DNA of 64,000 bases, from contig JAGAKR010000004.1 of the NCBI GenBank assembly GCA_017625535.1, forward strand, positions 84,060-148,059, written 5' to 3'. Both the position numbers and the translations under genes were made by a program. Every line of letters begins with the position of its first letter. Positions within the stretch are counted from its first letter, which is position 1. Positions 54,288 to 62,768 of the stretch are shown in pieces. Below the pieces are notes generated by a model, which was not told where the DNA came from, did no database searches, and was given only the letters and a program-made list of their open reading frames with translations. The stretch is from Bacteroidales bacterium (GTDB taxonomy: Bacteria > Bacteroidota > Bacteroidia > Bacteroidales > UBA932).

Positions 54288-56162
54288 ATAAGGTTCAACC
54301 ATCTGGCTTATCTCATGCTTGATTCTGTGATAGTTCTGCTTGACAATATCATACATACTACCACCTTCCGCCTCTGCCAAAGGTGGTATTTCTTTGTAGT
54401 ATTTCATATTATGCAACACATTTTGATTGGCCAAAACCCTAGCGTGAAAGAATTTCTGGCTGATTTCCTGCCCCCAATTGTCTGCTACCTGTCCCACGAA
54501 ACTACCTTGAGAAAGTGTTGATATAATACTTGCAGGTATCATATCTTCAAGGTTGGTATTGAAACTCACGCTTTGCGATGAATCTCTGTCATTCACAGAC
54601 AGGCCTTTTTTATTGACGTGAATCTTTCCAAATGTCTCAGCCAACATTTTGGCAGTTCTTCCCTTAACTTGCCCAGAAAAGACATTACCGATAGTGTTGA
54701 TGATTACATCCGCTTCTTTCTCCCCATAATCCCTAACAATCTGCGATAGATCCTGAGCTCCTGCAACAATTGCCACCCTATTGCTCCTTGCAGTTGCAAT
54801 CAAATTATCCAACCCTTTCAGATATATTGTTGGCAACTCATCCAATAACACAAAACTCTTTTGTTTACCTGGTTTATTGATAATCTTGAAGATTCTGCTT
54901 GTGTATAAGGAAAGAGCTGCAGCATATATTGTCTGCCTGTCGGGATTATTTCCAATACATACTATCTTAGGTTCCAAAGGATTATTTATGTCCAATGTAA
55001 AATCATCTCCGGACATGGCCCAATATACAGATGGCGATGACAAACGTGTCAATGGAATCTGTGCTGATGCTATTTGCCCCTGCAACTGATCCTGTGCATT
55101 TCCCTCCATTGCATTAATAAAAGGAGACATGTAATTCTTCACATCCTCCTCTTTTTGCAACATACTAAATACAGCCTCGTATGGTTGCATGAGCAACTCT
55201 ATTGCATGAGGTAATGTGCAGTATTTTCCTCCTTCATACAATTTAAGGTACCATATAATTGCAGTAAAAAAGACTATGGCCGATTCAACAAAGAAGTCTC
55301 CTTGTTTCTGTATCCAAGTCTTATTGAGATTTATCATCACCATATATGCAGCTTCATAAGCATCAATTATATCCGTCATAAAATGAGGATTCAACGGATT
55401 ACAACGATTGGTTTTGGTTGGGTCATCAAAATTTATGACATAAAATTTTGGCATCTTACCCCAATTTCCCACCCTGTCGAGCATTATGTTGTATACTATT
55501 TTACTCAAGTCCGGATATTTAAAGTCATAACATAACCCACAGTATCCCTTGGATATCATCTGTTCAATAAAATGGTAATAGAAAGAAAAGGTCTTTCCAC
55601 TACCTGGTGTACCAAGCACCATTGATCCCCTGAAACAGTTGACACAATTGATCCATCCATCATACTCCTTGCCGTTATAGCTAAATTTGGTCGGGATGTT
55701 TACGGAATCATCATTTTCAATTTTTCTTGTCTCCTGCATAAAATTAACTTTAACAATGGCATCTGAATTATCTACAATATTTCCAAGACCAATATACCCA
55801 CCAATAAGATATGCAGAAGCACACAACTGAAGATAAAGCAACAGGCTGCAAGCCATATAATATATCCCCGGCTCCATAAATCCTATAAGATAAAACAGCA
55901 GCGTTGCTATACAAAAAATTGAAATTTGCCTTGTTATATTTGTTTTTCTAACTACAGTAGAACCCAAACCTGCCAAGACGACTGACAATACCACTAGTGA
56001 TTTTACAAAAATATAGTCAGACAACCCTAATTTATAACCCAAAGCTGCAATTACCCTTATCGTCTCTCCATTATTGAATACAGTATAATTATGAAGCATT
56101 GTATGAAATGCCATAATCACCAATGACACCAACCAAAATATTGATAAAACACTTTTTCTCAT
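54282..56162 (-). CDS. mobC: Type IV coupling protein (VirD4/TraG-like, MobC of Bacteroidales elements)
   Basis: 626 residues. Four N-terminal membrane helices, then an ATPase domain with Walker A VLGTPGSGKTFSFYY near residue 180 and Walker B FVLLDELPTIYL near residue 430, followed by ATARSNRVAIVAGAQDLSQI. It links the relaxosome to the conjugation channel and pumps the DNA. Its ATG overlaps the relaxase stop by 4 bases (ATGA). Confidence 0.93.
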   Translation of the reverse strand: MRKSVLSIFWLVSLVIMAFHTMLHNYTVFNNGETIRVIAALGYKLGLSDYIFVKSLVVLSVVLAGLGSTVVRKTNITRQISIFCIATLLFYLIGFMEPGIYYMACSLLLYLQLCASAYLIGGYIGLGNIVDNSDAIVKVNFMQETRKIENDDSVNIPTKFSYNGKEYDGWINCVNCFRGSMVLGTPGSGKTFSFYYHFIEQMISKGYCGLCYDFKYPDLSKIVYNIMLDRVGNWGKMPKFYVINFDDPTKTNRCNPLNPHFMTDIIDAYEAAYMVMINLNKTWIQKQGDFFVESAIVFFTAIIWYLKLYEGGKYCTLPHAIELLMQPYEAVFSMLQKEEDVKNYMSPFINAMEGNAQDQLQGQIASAQIPLTRLSSPSVYWAMSGDDFTLDINNPLEPKIVCIGNNPDRQTIYAAALSLYTSRIFKIINKPGKQKSFVLLDELPTIYLKGLDNLIATARSNRVAIVAGAQDLSQIVRDYGEKEADVIINTIGNVFSGQVKGRTAKMLAETFGKIHVNKKGLSVNDRDSSQSVSFNTNLEDMIPASIISTLSQGSFVGQVADNWGQEISQKFFHARVLANQNVLHNMKYYKEIPPLAEAEGGSMYDIVKQNYHRIKHEISQMVEPYL

Positions 56163-57286
56163 AATATCCTCCTATTATTTTCACGCTTGCTTGAATAATA
56201 CAGATCCCTTCGTGACAGATTATTGTCATTGCTCCATCTATTGTACAGAAACACATTGGCCATCTCCCAGCTGAGGCACTGGTATGTCTGTACGCTTTCC
56301 TGATAAGGCACATACCGTACCCTCTGCCACTCTCCCTGCTTGCCGTTCCACAATGCAGCTGAGACATCTTGAGACAGAACAGAACCTTTAACTATTCTGC
56401 AATTTTTATGGTCAATATAATATACACCATATATTCGGCCATCATCATTTTTTAGGAACTGTACGCCCAATTGATATTTGGCCAATATTCGCCTCGCATG
56501 CAATTCCGACATTGAATGTTCCAATGCAAACTTTATAATATTACACATCCTTTCCCTGGTCCTCCTTCCCATATATGTGTTGACTTGCTGTCTGAATTCA
56601 AATTCTACCTTTACAGCCCTGGTCCTCCTTCCCCTATCTATTCCTGCTGCAATAAAGTGTCCGTCCCTTTCTATAAGTTCAATATTTCTGTCCAGCAATA
56701 TCTTTTGAAGCTCGAAGATATTATCATATCTATATCTGCCACCTGTGTCCGTCACAATCTTGGCAATCATATCCTTGCGCCTTCTGCCTGGAGTAAAATA
56801 AAGTGGGATTATATTCTCATGCTGAAGCTGGGACCTTCGCATTACTTGGTTAAGTTCCTTAACATAATTATTGGTTTTTCTCCTCTCATTATAATCATTA
56901 ATTTTTTTTCCATTTGGCTGGACCCGGTGAGATATAATATGATAGTGACGGCGACCAGTATCATTATGCTCAACCACTATATAGGGTTGTGCTGCATATC
57001 CCAGTCGTACCATATACTCCTTACACAACTCCTGTATATCAATTCTCTTAAGCTCCTCTTCTGTAGGATTTATAGATGCATGAAAAGATATATTATCTGT
57101 TCTTATGTTTGCCCGGTCCAATTTACTAAATTCATTTTTCAGGGCATCAATAATATCTCTTTCCGAAGGCCCTTGAGGAGTAATATTATTATATGCTATA
57201 ATCTTATTATCCTCAATACCCATTTTAGAGACAAGATAATTCAAGCTCGCATGAACCTGTGCTGCTTTATGAATTTTGATTACCAT
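56159..57286 (-). CDS. Relaxase/mobilisation nuclease
   Basis: 375 residues. The metal triad motif HNDTGRRHYHIISHRV (H-x-D...H-x-H) near residue 125 is that of the MOBP-type Bacteroidales relaxases, with candidate nicking Tyr in the N-terminal part (for example HASLNYLVSKM). It nicks at oriT, stays bound to the 5' end and is led to the coupling protein. The C-terminal 200 residues have no helicase. Overlaps the accessory gene upstream by 20 bases. Confidence 0.92.
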   Translation of the reverse strand: MVIKIHKAAQVHASLNYLVSKMGIEDNKIIAYNNITPQGPSERDIIDALKNEFSKLDRANIRTDNISFHASINPTEEELKRIDIQELCKEYMVRLGYAAQPYIVVEHNDTGRRHYHIISHRVQPNGKKINDYNERRKTNNYVKELNQVMRRSQLQHENIIPLYFTPGRRRKDMIAKIVTDTGGRYRYDNIFELQKILLDRNIELIERDGHFIAAGIDRGRRTRAVKVEFEFRQQVNTYMGRRTRERMCNIIKFALEHSMSELHARRILAKYQLGVQFLKNDDGRIYGVYYIDHKNCRIVKGSVLSQDVSAALWNGKQGEWQRVRYVPYQESVQTYQCLSWEMANVFLYNRWSNDNNLSRRDLYYSSKRENNRRIL

Positions 57287-57662
57287 TACTATTACCTACC
57301 AGCAGTTCCTTGACAAGTTGGATTTCTTTCACCAACAAACTCGTCATTTTATACAATTCATTCATTTTCCTTTCCGTACCATAAGAACTGATTTTGTTCT
57401 TGGAGGCATTGTAACTCTTGACAACCTGATTATAATTTACACCTATCTTCTTCACCTCCGCCACCAACAACCTCATACTTTCCAACACCTTCTCCTCCTG
57501 TACTGCCCTACGCACCGGCATAACCCGGGTTGAAAAAAGTTTTTTTCTTATATACCTTGAGACGGATTTATACCCGGCATCCTCCATCCTATGCCTAAAA
57601 TCTATGTATTCCAGCTCTGTAAGACGTATATTAAGTCTCCTGGTTCTACAATCTGTTTTCAT
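57267..57662 (-). CDS. Relaxosome accessory protein, ribbon-helix-helix type
   Basis: 131 residues. TRRLNIRLTELEYIDFRHRMEDAGYKSVSRYIRKKLF is a ribbon-helix-helix pattern, followed by helices that end in a long Lys/Glu-rich coil (VNYNQVVKSYNASKN is the typical MobC block). Binds oriT and helps the relaxase. It is the first gene of the mob operon, 31 bases from the candidate oriT. Confidence 0.88.
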   Translation of the reverse strand: MKTDCRTRRLNIRLTELEYIDFRHRMEDAGYKSVSRYIRKKLFSTRVMPVRRAVQEEKVLESMRLLVAEVKKIGVNYNQVVKSYNASKNKISSYGTERKMNELYKMTSLLVKEIQLVKELLVGNSNGNQNS

Positions 57663-57692
57663 ATGAATAAACGAGTTGCGAGTTTATTTCCC

Positions 57693-57768
57693 CGACACAA
57701 AGTGTCGCAATTTCCGCGGTATTCATACCGTGCAAGATAGTGTTTTGTCATACAAACACACATCTTGC
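57693..57768. other. Candidate oriT: three adjacent dyads
   Basis: CGACAC-aaa-GTGTCG (57693-57707), CGGTAT-tc-ATACCG (57717-57730) and GCAAGAT...GTGTTT/AAACAC...ATCTTGC (57732-57768) lie in the leader of the mob operon, the usual place for oriT in this family. The third is the best nic-adjacent hairpin. Confidence 0.65.
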
Positions 57769-57794
57769 TTTTATACCTTTCACACTTCCCGGCG

Positions 57795-57866
57795 CAAAGA
57801 TATAAAATAATCTTATTGATATGATTTATTTTGTTTTTTAACATATTGATATTATTTATATCTTTG
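57795..57866. promoter_or_regulatory. Divergent -7 boxes of the mob operon and the repeat-fronted gene
   Basis: TATCTTTG occurs at 57795-57802 on the minus strand (toward the mob operon) and at 57859-57866 on the plus strand (toward 58128). The plus copy has a TTTG 25 bases upstream, looser than the 19-21 norm. After it AGTCGCA occurs three times (57872, 57896, 57967), which may be binding sites. Confidence 0.45.
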
Positions 57867-58024
57867 CACAAAGTCGCAAAATAGACAAGGAGCGTAGTCG
57901 CAGAATTGATATATCGCATTATAAACAATGCGTATAATAGCAAGGGAGCAAAATTGCAATATAGATAAGTCGCACAATCACAAAAACGCAAAAGTAACTA
58001 AGCGCATAATATTATAATAGATAA

Positions 58025-58120
58025 ATCACATAATCACATAATCACATAATCACATAATCACATAATCACATAATCACATAATCACATAATCACATAATCA
58101 CATAATCACATAATCACATA
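58025..58120 (+). repeat. Twelve perfect copies of an 8-bp repeat
   Basis: ATCACATA repeated exactly 12 times without any change, followed by a partial ATCA and then, after three more bases, an ATG. Each unit contains AATCACA, which fits the WATCACW heptad bound by the omega RHH protein of Inc18 plasmids, although there the period is 7. The array is in the 5' leader of the small DNA-binding protein gene. Confidence 0.95.
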
Positions 58121-58127
58121 ATCAATT

Positions 58128-58388
58128 ATGAGCAAATTACAAATAAACACTGATGAATTCTCATCAACTTTTCTTGACTCAAAAACTCCAACAGAAAAAC
58201 CAGAGAAAAAGAAAAAAGAAATGACAGGAGTATCAGCACTCACCGAGTGCGTCAGAATCAGCACAGAAAACAAATATGCTCTAAAAAAATATCTCCTAAA
58301 AAAAGAAGAAGAGGATGGCAAGGCAACACCACTTAACAGAATAATAAATGACATCCTAACAGAGTGGGTGGAACAACATAAAGACTAA
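58128..58388 (+). CDS. Small basic DNA-binding candidate (RHH-like) behind the 8-bp array
   Basis: 86 residues. The N-terminal half is disordered and Lys/Pro/Glu-rich (TPTEKPEKKKKE); the C-terminal half TENKYALKKYLLKKEEEDGKATPLNRIINDILTEWVEQ has two helices preceded by a short strand, as in ribbon-helix-helix proteins. It starts 7 bases after the 12-copy array, which may be its own operator. Candidate centromere-binding or relaxosome protein; inference from structure and position. Confidence 0.65.
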   Translation: MSKLQINTDEFSSTFLDSKTPTEKPEKKKKEMTGVSALTECVRISTENKYALKKYLLKKEEEDGKATPLNRIINDILTEWVEQHKD

Positions 58389-58410
58389 GGGTGCAAAAAG
58401 CACCCTTGGT

Positions 58411-58734
58411 TCATTTGACAAGAAGAATCTGCGTAGCGACAATCTCTGTAAGGCTTCGTGAAGTTCCATCTGCAGATGTATATTTGATATATCTCAGTTT
58501 ACCTTCAAGCTCAAGTTCTACACCGCCAACAATAGACTTCAGGTCTTCGATACCATTGTTGTTCCATGCAACAACATTATGCCATTGCGTTTCTACACTT
58601 ATGTTCCCATTGCGGCCCTTAACAACTTCACTTGTTGCCAAAATGAAACGAGCTACTTGAGCACCATCAGGCAGGTTAATGATTCTGGCATCTTGTCCTA
58701 CCTTCCCAGACAGAATAACTTTGTTTTTATTCAT
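58411..58734 (-). CDS. ssb: Single-stranded DNA-binding protein of the element
   Basis: 107 residues. OB fold with ILSGKVGQDARI, ARFILATSE, TQWHNVVAW, EGKLRYIKYTS and LTEIVATQI; no linker and no acidic tail. It is a close relative of the chromosomal-side SSB at 30134 but clearly diverged. Protects the single strand during transfer or replication. Convergent with the RHH-like gene (23-base gap). Confidence 0.93.
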   Translation of the reverse strand: MNKNKVILSGKVGQDARIINLPDGAQVARFILATSEVVKGRNGNISVETQWHNVVAWNNNGIEDLKSIVGGVELELEGKLRYIKYTSADGTSRSLTEIVATQILLVK

Positions 58735-58811
58735 GTTTTTCTTTTTTGTGGGACTTCATATCCCTGTTAAACAATAAATTCATTGCTCAAAAGGAGTAGT
58801 GGCAATGCACA

Positions 58812-58875
58812 GTCAAGGTTTTGTGGGGAAATACTACCTGTACAGGTGGAGATTTTGCCACAAACACAGCTTGAC
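58812..58875. repeat. Nested dyad centred on a 12-bp palindrome
   Basis: ACCTGTACAGGT (58836-58847) is surrounded by TTGTGG (58821) / CCACAA (58858) and by GTCAAG (58812) / CTTGAC (58870), all sharing nearly the same centre. It could be an RNA hairpin, a replication initiation structure or a regulator site. The remaining gene-free stretch from 58735 to 59592 shows only this and the iterons below. Confidence 0.75.
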
Positions 58876-59175
58876 CTTGCCAATGCGGTGACACGACCTA
58901 CCTTTGCAATTGATTTATTGGAACAGGGTAGAAACCAGAAAAATATTAGAATTTCTCAGTAAAAAGCTGTTTTTTGAACAAAAGACTGAATAACAGCAAC
59001 TTGTATGCTGAAGAAACACTCGTTTACAATTCGCTGATTATATGGTGTTTAAGAACAACAAGGGACAAAAACCCAAGTTTTAAAGATTACCTTGTTCAGC
59101 TTTAGAATTGCAAAATTTTATGCTTAGAACCTATTTTATTTCAAAATATTGAATAACATATAATTATATACCTTT

Positions 59176-59240
59176 CAGGGAGAAATTGTTAACTTTTTTA
59201 ATTTAGAATAATTCTAAAGGGAGAAATTGTTAACTTTTTT
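59176..59240 (+). repeat. Two diverged iterons
   Basis: (C)AGGGAGAAATTGTTAACTTTTTT occurs at 59176 and, without the CA, at 59219. Both share GGGAGAAA-TGTTAAC with the main array. Confidence 0.75.
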
Positions 59241-59454
59241 CTTCTTTTTTCAGGCATTTTTCTGAGAAGTGCCTAAAACGCCTATATTTAATGACACTAA
59301 TTGACATTTTTTTCGTCTAAAGAAACATTTTTTTCTTTGTCTAAAGAAGCATTTCTGACAGTTGTAAAAGGTTGTATATATCAAGTATTAGATAGTAGTA
59401 GGGGCTTTTTTGAGGATTTATTACCTTGATTATCAGCCTATTCTTTAGAAAATT

Positions 59455-59582
59455 CAGGGAGAAAATGTTAACATTCCAGGGAGAAAATGTTAACATTCAT
59501 ACTTCTCTCAGGGAGAAAATGTTAACATTCCAGGGAGAAAATGTTAACATTCATCCTTCTCTGGGGAGAAAATGTTAACATT
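59455..59582 (+). repeat. Iteron array, five copies: probable replication origin
   Basis: CAGGGAGAAAATGTTAACAT(T) starts at 59455, 59477, 59509 and 59531, with a variant (TGGGGAG...) at 59562. Spacing alternates 22 and 31-32 bases, i.e. about two and three DNA turns, which keeps all sites on one face. Each holds the 12-bp palindrome AATGTTAACATT. The array starts 10 bases after the rep stop codon. This pattern is that of Rep_3-type plasmid origins. Confidence 0.9.
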
Positions 59583-59592
59583 TCTCTCCGAG

Positions 59593-60720
59593 TCAAAACA
59601 TTTCATCTATTTCAAGAGGTTCTCCGGCCATACCAAAACTGTATTCAAGCTCCTTTGCAATCACAGTAAAAGCATATGAACACACATCATTGATGCCGTC
59701 TCCATTTATTTCAGTTCTTTTCACAAGTTCTGCAATCTTTTGGTTAACTCTGGCTACATTATCCAATGTAATCAGTTGAATTATTTGTGACAAACGAGCA
59801 TCATCCATACTGAACTCCCTCCTGCATACTGTTTCAATATTTCTTCTCTGAATTTCAAGAAATTCCTTTTCCTTTTGTGTCACCACGGCCCTCACAACTT
59901 TAAAATTCAGCTTATACGGTTCCTTATCGGACATAGAATTATATACTTCTGCCACTTCAAACCAACAATTTGCCTTCTCAAATAGCTCCTCATATGCCGG
60001 TCTTATCACCCATCTGTATAGATCCTTATAATCCTTATATCTCCTCCCCAGATTCATCACCTTTCTGAATTTATCAAGTCGGATGGAGAATCCTCCCTTT
60101 TCCCGCCAACTTGACACCAACATATACATTCTTATTGTATACTTACTTGTGGCATTGAAAGCTATTTCTTTGATATATTTTGTGAATCCTTTGTCTGCCT
60201 GATAAAACAGTTTGAGTACATCCCTGTCTATCTCAATGATACAATGCCTTGAGTATTTCTTTTCCACATGTGCCTTTGCAATCAATCCAGCAATAGTCCA
60301 CCTCGGTTCCCCAGTCTTTGGATTTATCGTCTCCACTTCTACGGGTATGCTACACAATTTTTTTATCAAAGGTTTAACTGTATTATATTGTTCTGGCAGA
60401 ATACCCAAATCCTTATAAGGAATTTCTAAAGACACATTACCGCCCATATCACCAAAAAGTGACAGTTGTCCATCAGCTGATGAGACACCATATTTCTCAT
60501 AGTTCTGGATGCTCTCCTCTATCACTTTCTGCATTTTCTCCACTACCAGAATCAGCAGCCTCATCTGCATCAGGCGAAAATCATGTGACATAAAAGTGAT
60601 GACATTAGGTTGTTTAAGCCATGTTATGTTTTCAGGCAATACAACAGGTTTCTTTGTACGAGGCAATCCCTTCCTTTCCAGAATCGCCTTCCCTTCGACT
60701 ATCTTTTTCGCCCTTTCCAT
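59593..60720 (-). CDS. rep: Rep_3-family replication initiator
   Basis: 375 residues. Two winged-helix halves: residues 30-150 (QPNVITFMSHDFRLMQMRLLILVVEKMQ) and 170-280 (KYIKEIAFNATSKYTIRMYMLVSSW, FRKVMNLGRRYKDYKDLYRWVIRPAYEEL) are typical of RepE/RepA initiators that bind iterons. A C-terminal extension of about 90 residues follows. Plasmid-type theta replication of the element is implied, in line with the adjacent iterons. It is 1 base downstream of the next gene upstream. Confidence 0.88.
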   Translation of the reverse strand: MERAKKIVEGKAILERKGLPRTKKPVVLPENITWLKQPNVITFMSHDFRLMQMRLLILVVEKMQKVIEESIQNYEKYGVSSADGQLSLFGDMGGNVSLEIPYKDLGILPEQYNTVKPLIKKLCSIPVEVETINPKTGEPRWTIAGLIAKAHVEKKYSRHCIIEIDRDVLKLFYQADKGFTKYIKEIAFNATSKYTIRMYMLVSSWREKGGFSIRLDKFRKVMNLGRRYKDYKDLYRWVIRPAYEELFEKANCWFEVAEVYNSMSDKEPYKLNFKVVRAVVTQKEKEFLEIQRRNIETVCRREFSMDDARLSQIIQLITLDNVARVNQKIAELVKRTEINGDGINDVCSYAFTVIAKELEYSFGMAGEPLEIDEMF

Positions 60721-60721
60721 A

Positions 60722-60937
60722 CTACCCGTTAATCTTATCGTTGATATATCCGGTTATGCAGCTGTAAAGTCTGAAATAGTCATCTGAGCCTTCATAATTT
60801 ACCTCATGCCTGTAATAATTTTCAAAAAGATAGGCATGGGCAGCCATCAATTCCTGCAACACTTGTTCCGCATTAAGGTTTGAATCATTGTCAAACTCTT
60901 TTTCAATAATTCTTTGAATCAAATCTAACTTTGTCAT
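60722..60937 (-). CDS. Small acidic protein upstream of rep
   Basis: 71 residues, acidic, helical (MTKLDLIQRIIEKEFDNDS, QELMAAHAYLFENYYRH), Tyr-rich end. Sits between ardC and rep with 4-base and 1-base gaps, so one operon. No family recognised; could be a replication or regulatory partner. Confidence 0.68.
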   Translation of the reverse strand: MTKLDLIQRIIEKEFDNDSNLNAEQVLQELMAAHAYLFENYYRHEVNYEGSDDYFRLYSCITGYINDKING

Positions 60938-60941
60938 ATCA

Positions 60942-61955
60942 CTATAATTTCAGGTTTTTCTTTTTATCATGTTTCAGATCCTCCGGAATAGAGATATCAT
61001 CCATCTCCTCCTTCTGGTTTTGGCCAATCTCAAGACCGAAATGTCCTGTCATGAACTGCGTCACCGCTTTGGCATCCGCAAGCACATTGAAGATATACTG
61101 AGGATCCTGCTTCATATTCTCCAGCCAACATTTCAAGTAGGCAATATTATTCTGCTGAGGAGTCTGCTCCACGCCTATGGAGAGACCAGTCAAACCAGCA
61201 GACAATTCCGCAATAAGTTCCTCATGGCCATATGAGTCAACTCTTTCAGGAGCCTTCGTCTTGCGAGGACAAGCATCAGGATGCATGGTGCTGTGAGCCA
61301 TTTCATGCAGAGCTGTACTGTAGAACTGCGCCATCTGACTGAACTGCTCCCTTAACGGCAGTACAATATGGTTGTCTTTAGGTGCATAATAAGCTTGATT
61401 TGAACGCTGCTCGTGAATAGGGCATATCCAATCACCTTGCAACTGTTTATCAAGCATAACGTGACTTTCTCCCTGGACCATATTTGTAACACAGAACTTC
61501 TGCTGGAATTTATCATATATCTCAGGTCTCACTTCCTGCATATTTGTTTGACAGATATTGAAAACAACATAGTATGACAGCTTCACTTTGGTAGTACACT
61601 GCTCCTGTTGCTCCTTAGTCATCTTCTGGAACTGATCATCGGGAATATATTTTCCATTTTCATCTTTATGATAACAGATATAGTGCTGCACTGGCCATCC
61701 TCTCTGTCCCTTGAGAATACTTACACCAAGTTTCTGTGCTTGGTTATATGTGAGATATACAGGTAATCCGTAACCTTTCATGTCCATTGCCAATGAAAGA
61801 AGAAAAAGATTTGCGCCTCTGTATCCGGTACCACGAAGGTTGACCGGATAAGCACTGACATTGAACCATGGTTTCTCCCAGAAGAGTTCATCATTGAATT
61901 TCTCCATCAAAGCAGAAGTATATGCTTCCGCCAGTTTTTCAAGTGTCTTATTCAT
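60942..61955 (-). CDS. ardC: ArdC-like antirestriction protein
   Basis: 337 residues. N-terminal ssDNA-binding part (NVSAYPVNLRGTGYRGANLFLLSL) and C-terminal metallopeptidase-like part with ALHEMAHST (HExxH) and a downstream Glu in HEELIAELSAGL. ArdC proteins guard incoming plasmid DNA against host restriction. First gene of an operon with the small protein and rep. A TATATTTG box (minus strand, 61975-61982) precedes it. Confidence 0.92.
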   Translation of the reverse strand: MNKTLEKLAEAYTSALMEKFNDELFWEKPWFNVSAYPVNLRGTGYRGANLFLLSLAMDMKGYGLPVYLTYNQAQKLGVSILKGQRGWPVQHYICYHKDENGKYIPDDQFQKMTKEQQEQCTTKVKLSYYVVFNICQTNMQEVRPEIYDKFQQKFCVTNMVQGESHVMLDKQLQGDWICPIHEQRSNQAYYAPKDNHIVLPLREQFSQMAQFYSTALHEMAHSTMHPDACPRKTKAPERVDSYGHEELIAELSAGLTGLSIGVEQTPQQNNIAYLKCWLENMKQDPQYIFNVLADAKAVTQFMTGHFGLEIGQNQKEEMDDISIPEDLKHDKKKNLKL

Positions 61956-62001
61956 ATAGATATCTATTTTTTCACAAATATATATCTATTTGATTAATTT
62001 T

Positions 62002-62034
62002 TTTGTTTTTTATCGCATTGTTATTATATCTTTG
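62002..62034 (+). promoter_or_regulatory. Promoter of the tra operon (parA-led)
   Basis: TTTG, 21 bases, TATCTTTG: exact fit to the Bacteroidota consensus, 16 bases before the parA ATG. Confidence 0.85.
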
Positions 62035-62050
62035 TGTAAAATTTTAAACC

Positions 62051-62761
62051 ATGGCAAAAACAATTGCATTTTTCACCGTTAAGGGGGGGACAGGAAAAAC
62101 ATCCATTGCCGTACTGTTCTCATCATGGCTCAATAAAGAGAAGAAAAAAGTACTCTGCGTTGATGCCGATGCCCCTGCCTATAACCTATTCAACCTACGT
62201 CAAAGGGAGATCAGCGAATACGAAAAGTCACCGGAAATGATTGACCGCCATCTTCCTTCTGGCAACAACTCTATTTATCCTATAATCAAACTAGGCACAG
62301 AGGAAGAAAAACAAAACCTTATACGGCTGAAAAAAGAAGACATCTTTGACTTTATTGTCATTGACTATCCTGGTTCTTTAACTGATAGCAATGCAATATC
62401 TCTTATCAAGGCTAAATTCATAGACCTTGCCATCCTGCCAACAATTATGGATACATCAGTAATTGTTAGCAATATAAAAGCAGCTACCCAGCTGATGCAT
62501 TACATACCAAGTGTAAGACTCTTATGGAACAATGTCCTCTTCCATGAAAAAGAAGAAATATATAAAGAGCATACCCAAACCATAGAACAGAAATATGGCC
62601 TACAAGTATGCAAAAATAAGGTTAAAAGCACCTCATACATGAGAAGGGAGTACGGCAGTGACACGATATTCATAAAATCGACACTATGCTATCCGGAGAA
62701 AACCATCCTGGACAAGAAACTTAACTACGATACAATCTTTAAAGAAATAATCTCAGAATAA
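62051..62761 (+). CDS. traA: ParA/TraA-type ATPase
   Basis: 236 residues. Deviant Walker A TVKGGTGKTS at residue 9, second switch FIVIDYPGSL, and the short form without N-terminal HTH. It is followed by a small basic protein and tra genes, as traA is in Bacteroidales conjugative transposons; a partition role with the RHH-like protein is also possible. Confidence 0.9.
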   Translation: MAKTIAFFTVKGGTGKTSIAVLFSSWLNKEKKKVLCVDADAPAYNLFNLRQREISEYEKSPEMIDRHLPSGNNSIYPIIKLGTEEEKQNLIRLKKEDIFDFIVIDYPGSLTDSNAISLIKAKFIDLAILPTIMDTSVIVSNIKAATQLMHYIPSVRLLWNNVLFHEKEEIYKEHTQTIEQKYGLQVCKNKVKSTSYMRREYGSDTIFIKSTLCYPEKTILDKKLNYDTIFKEIISE

Positions 62762-62768
62762 TACCAAT

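Noticed and set aside
56516-57313. 265-residue open frame opposite the relaxase gene
   Set aside because: Antisense shadow of a relaxase with intact metal motif.
58025-58120. Possible CRISPR array
   Set aside because: The units are contiguous and identical with no spacers; it is a simple tandem repeat.
59455-59582. Possible CRISPR array
   Set aside because: Repeats are separated by only 1-11 bases at helical spacing next to a Rep_3 gene; they are iterons. No cas gene is in the window.
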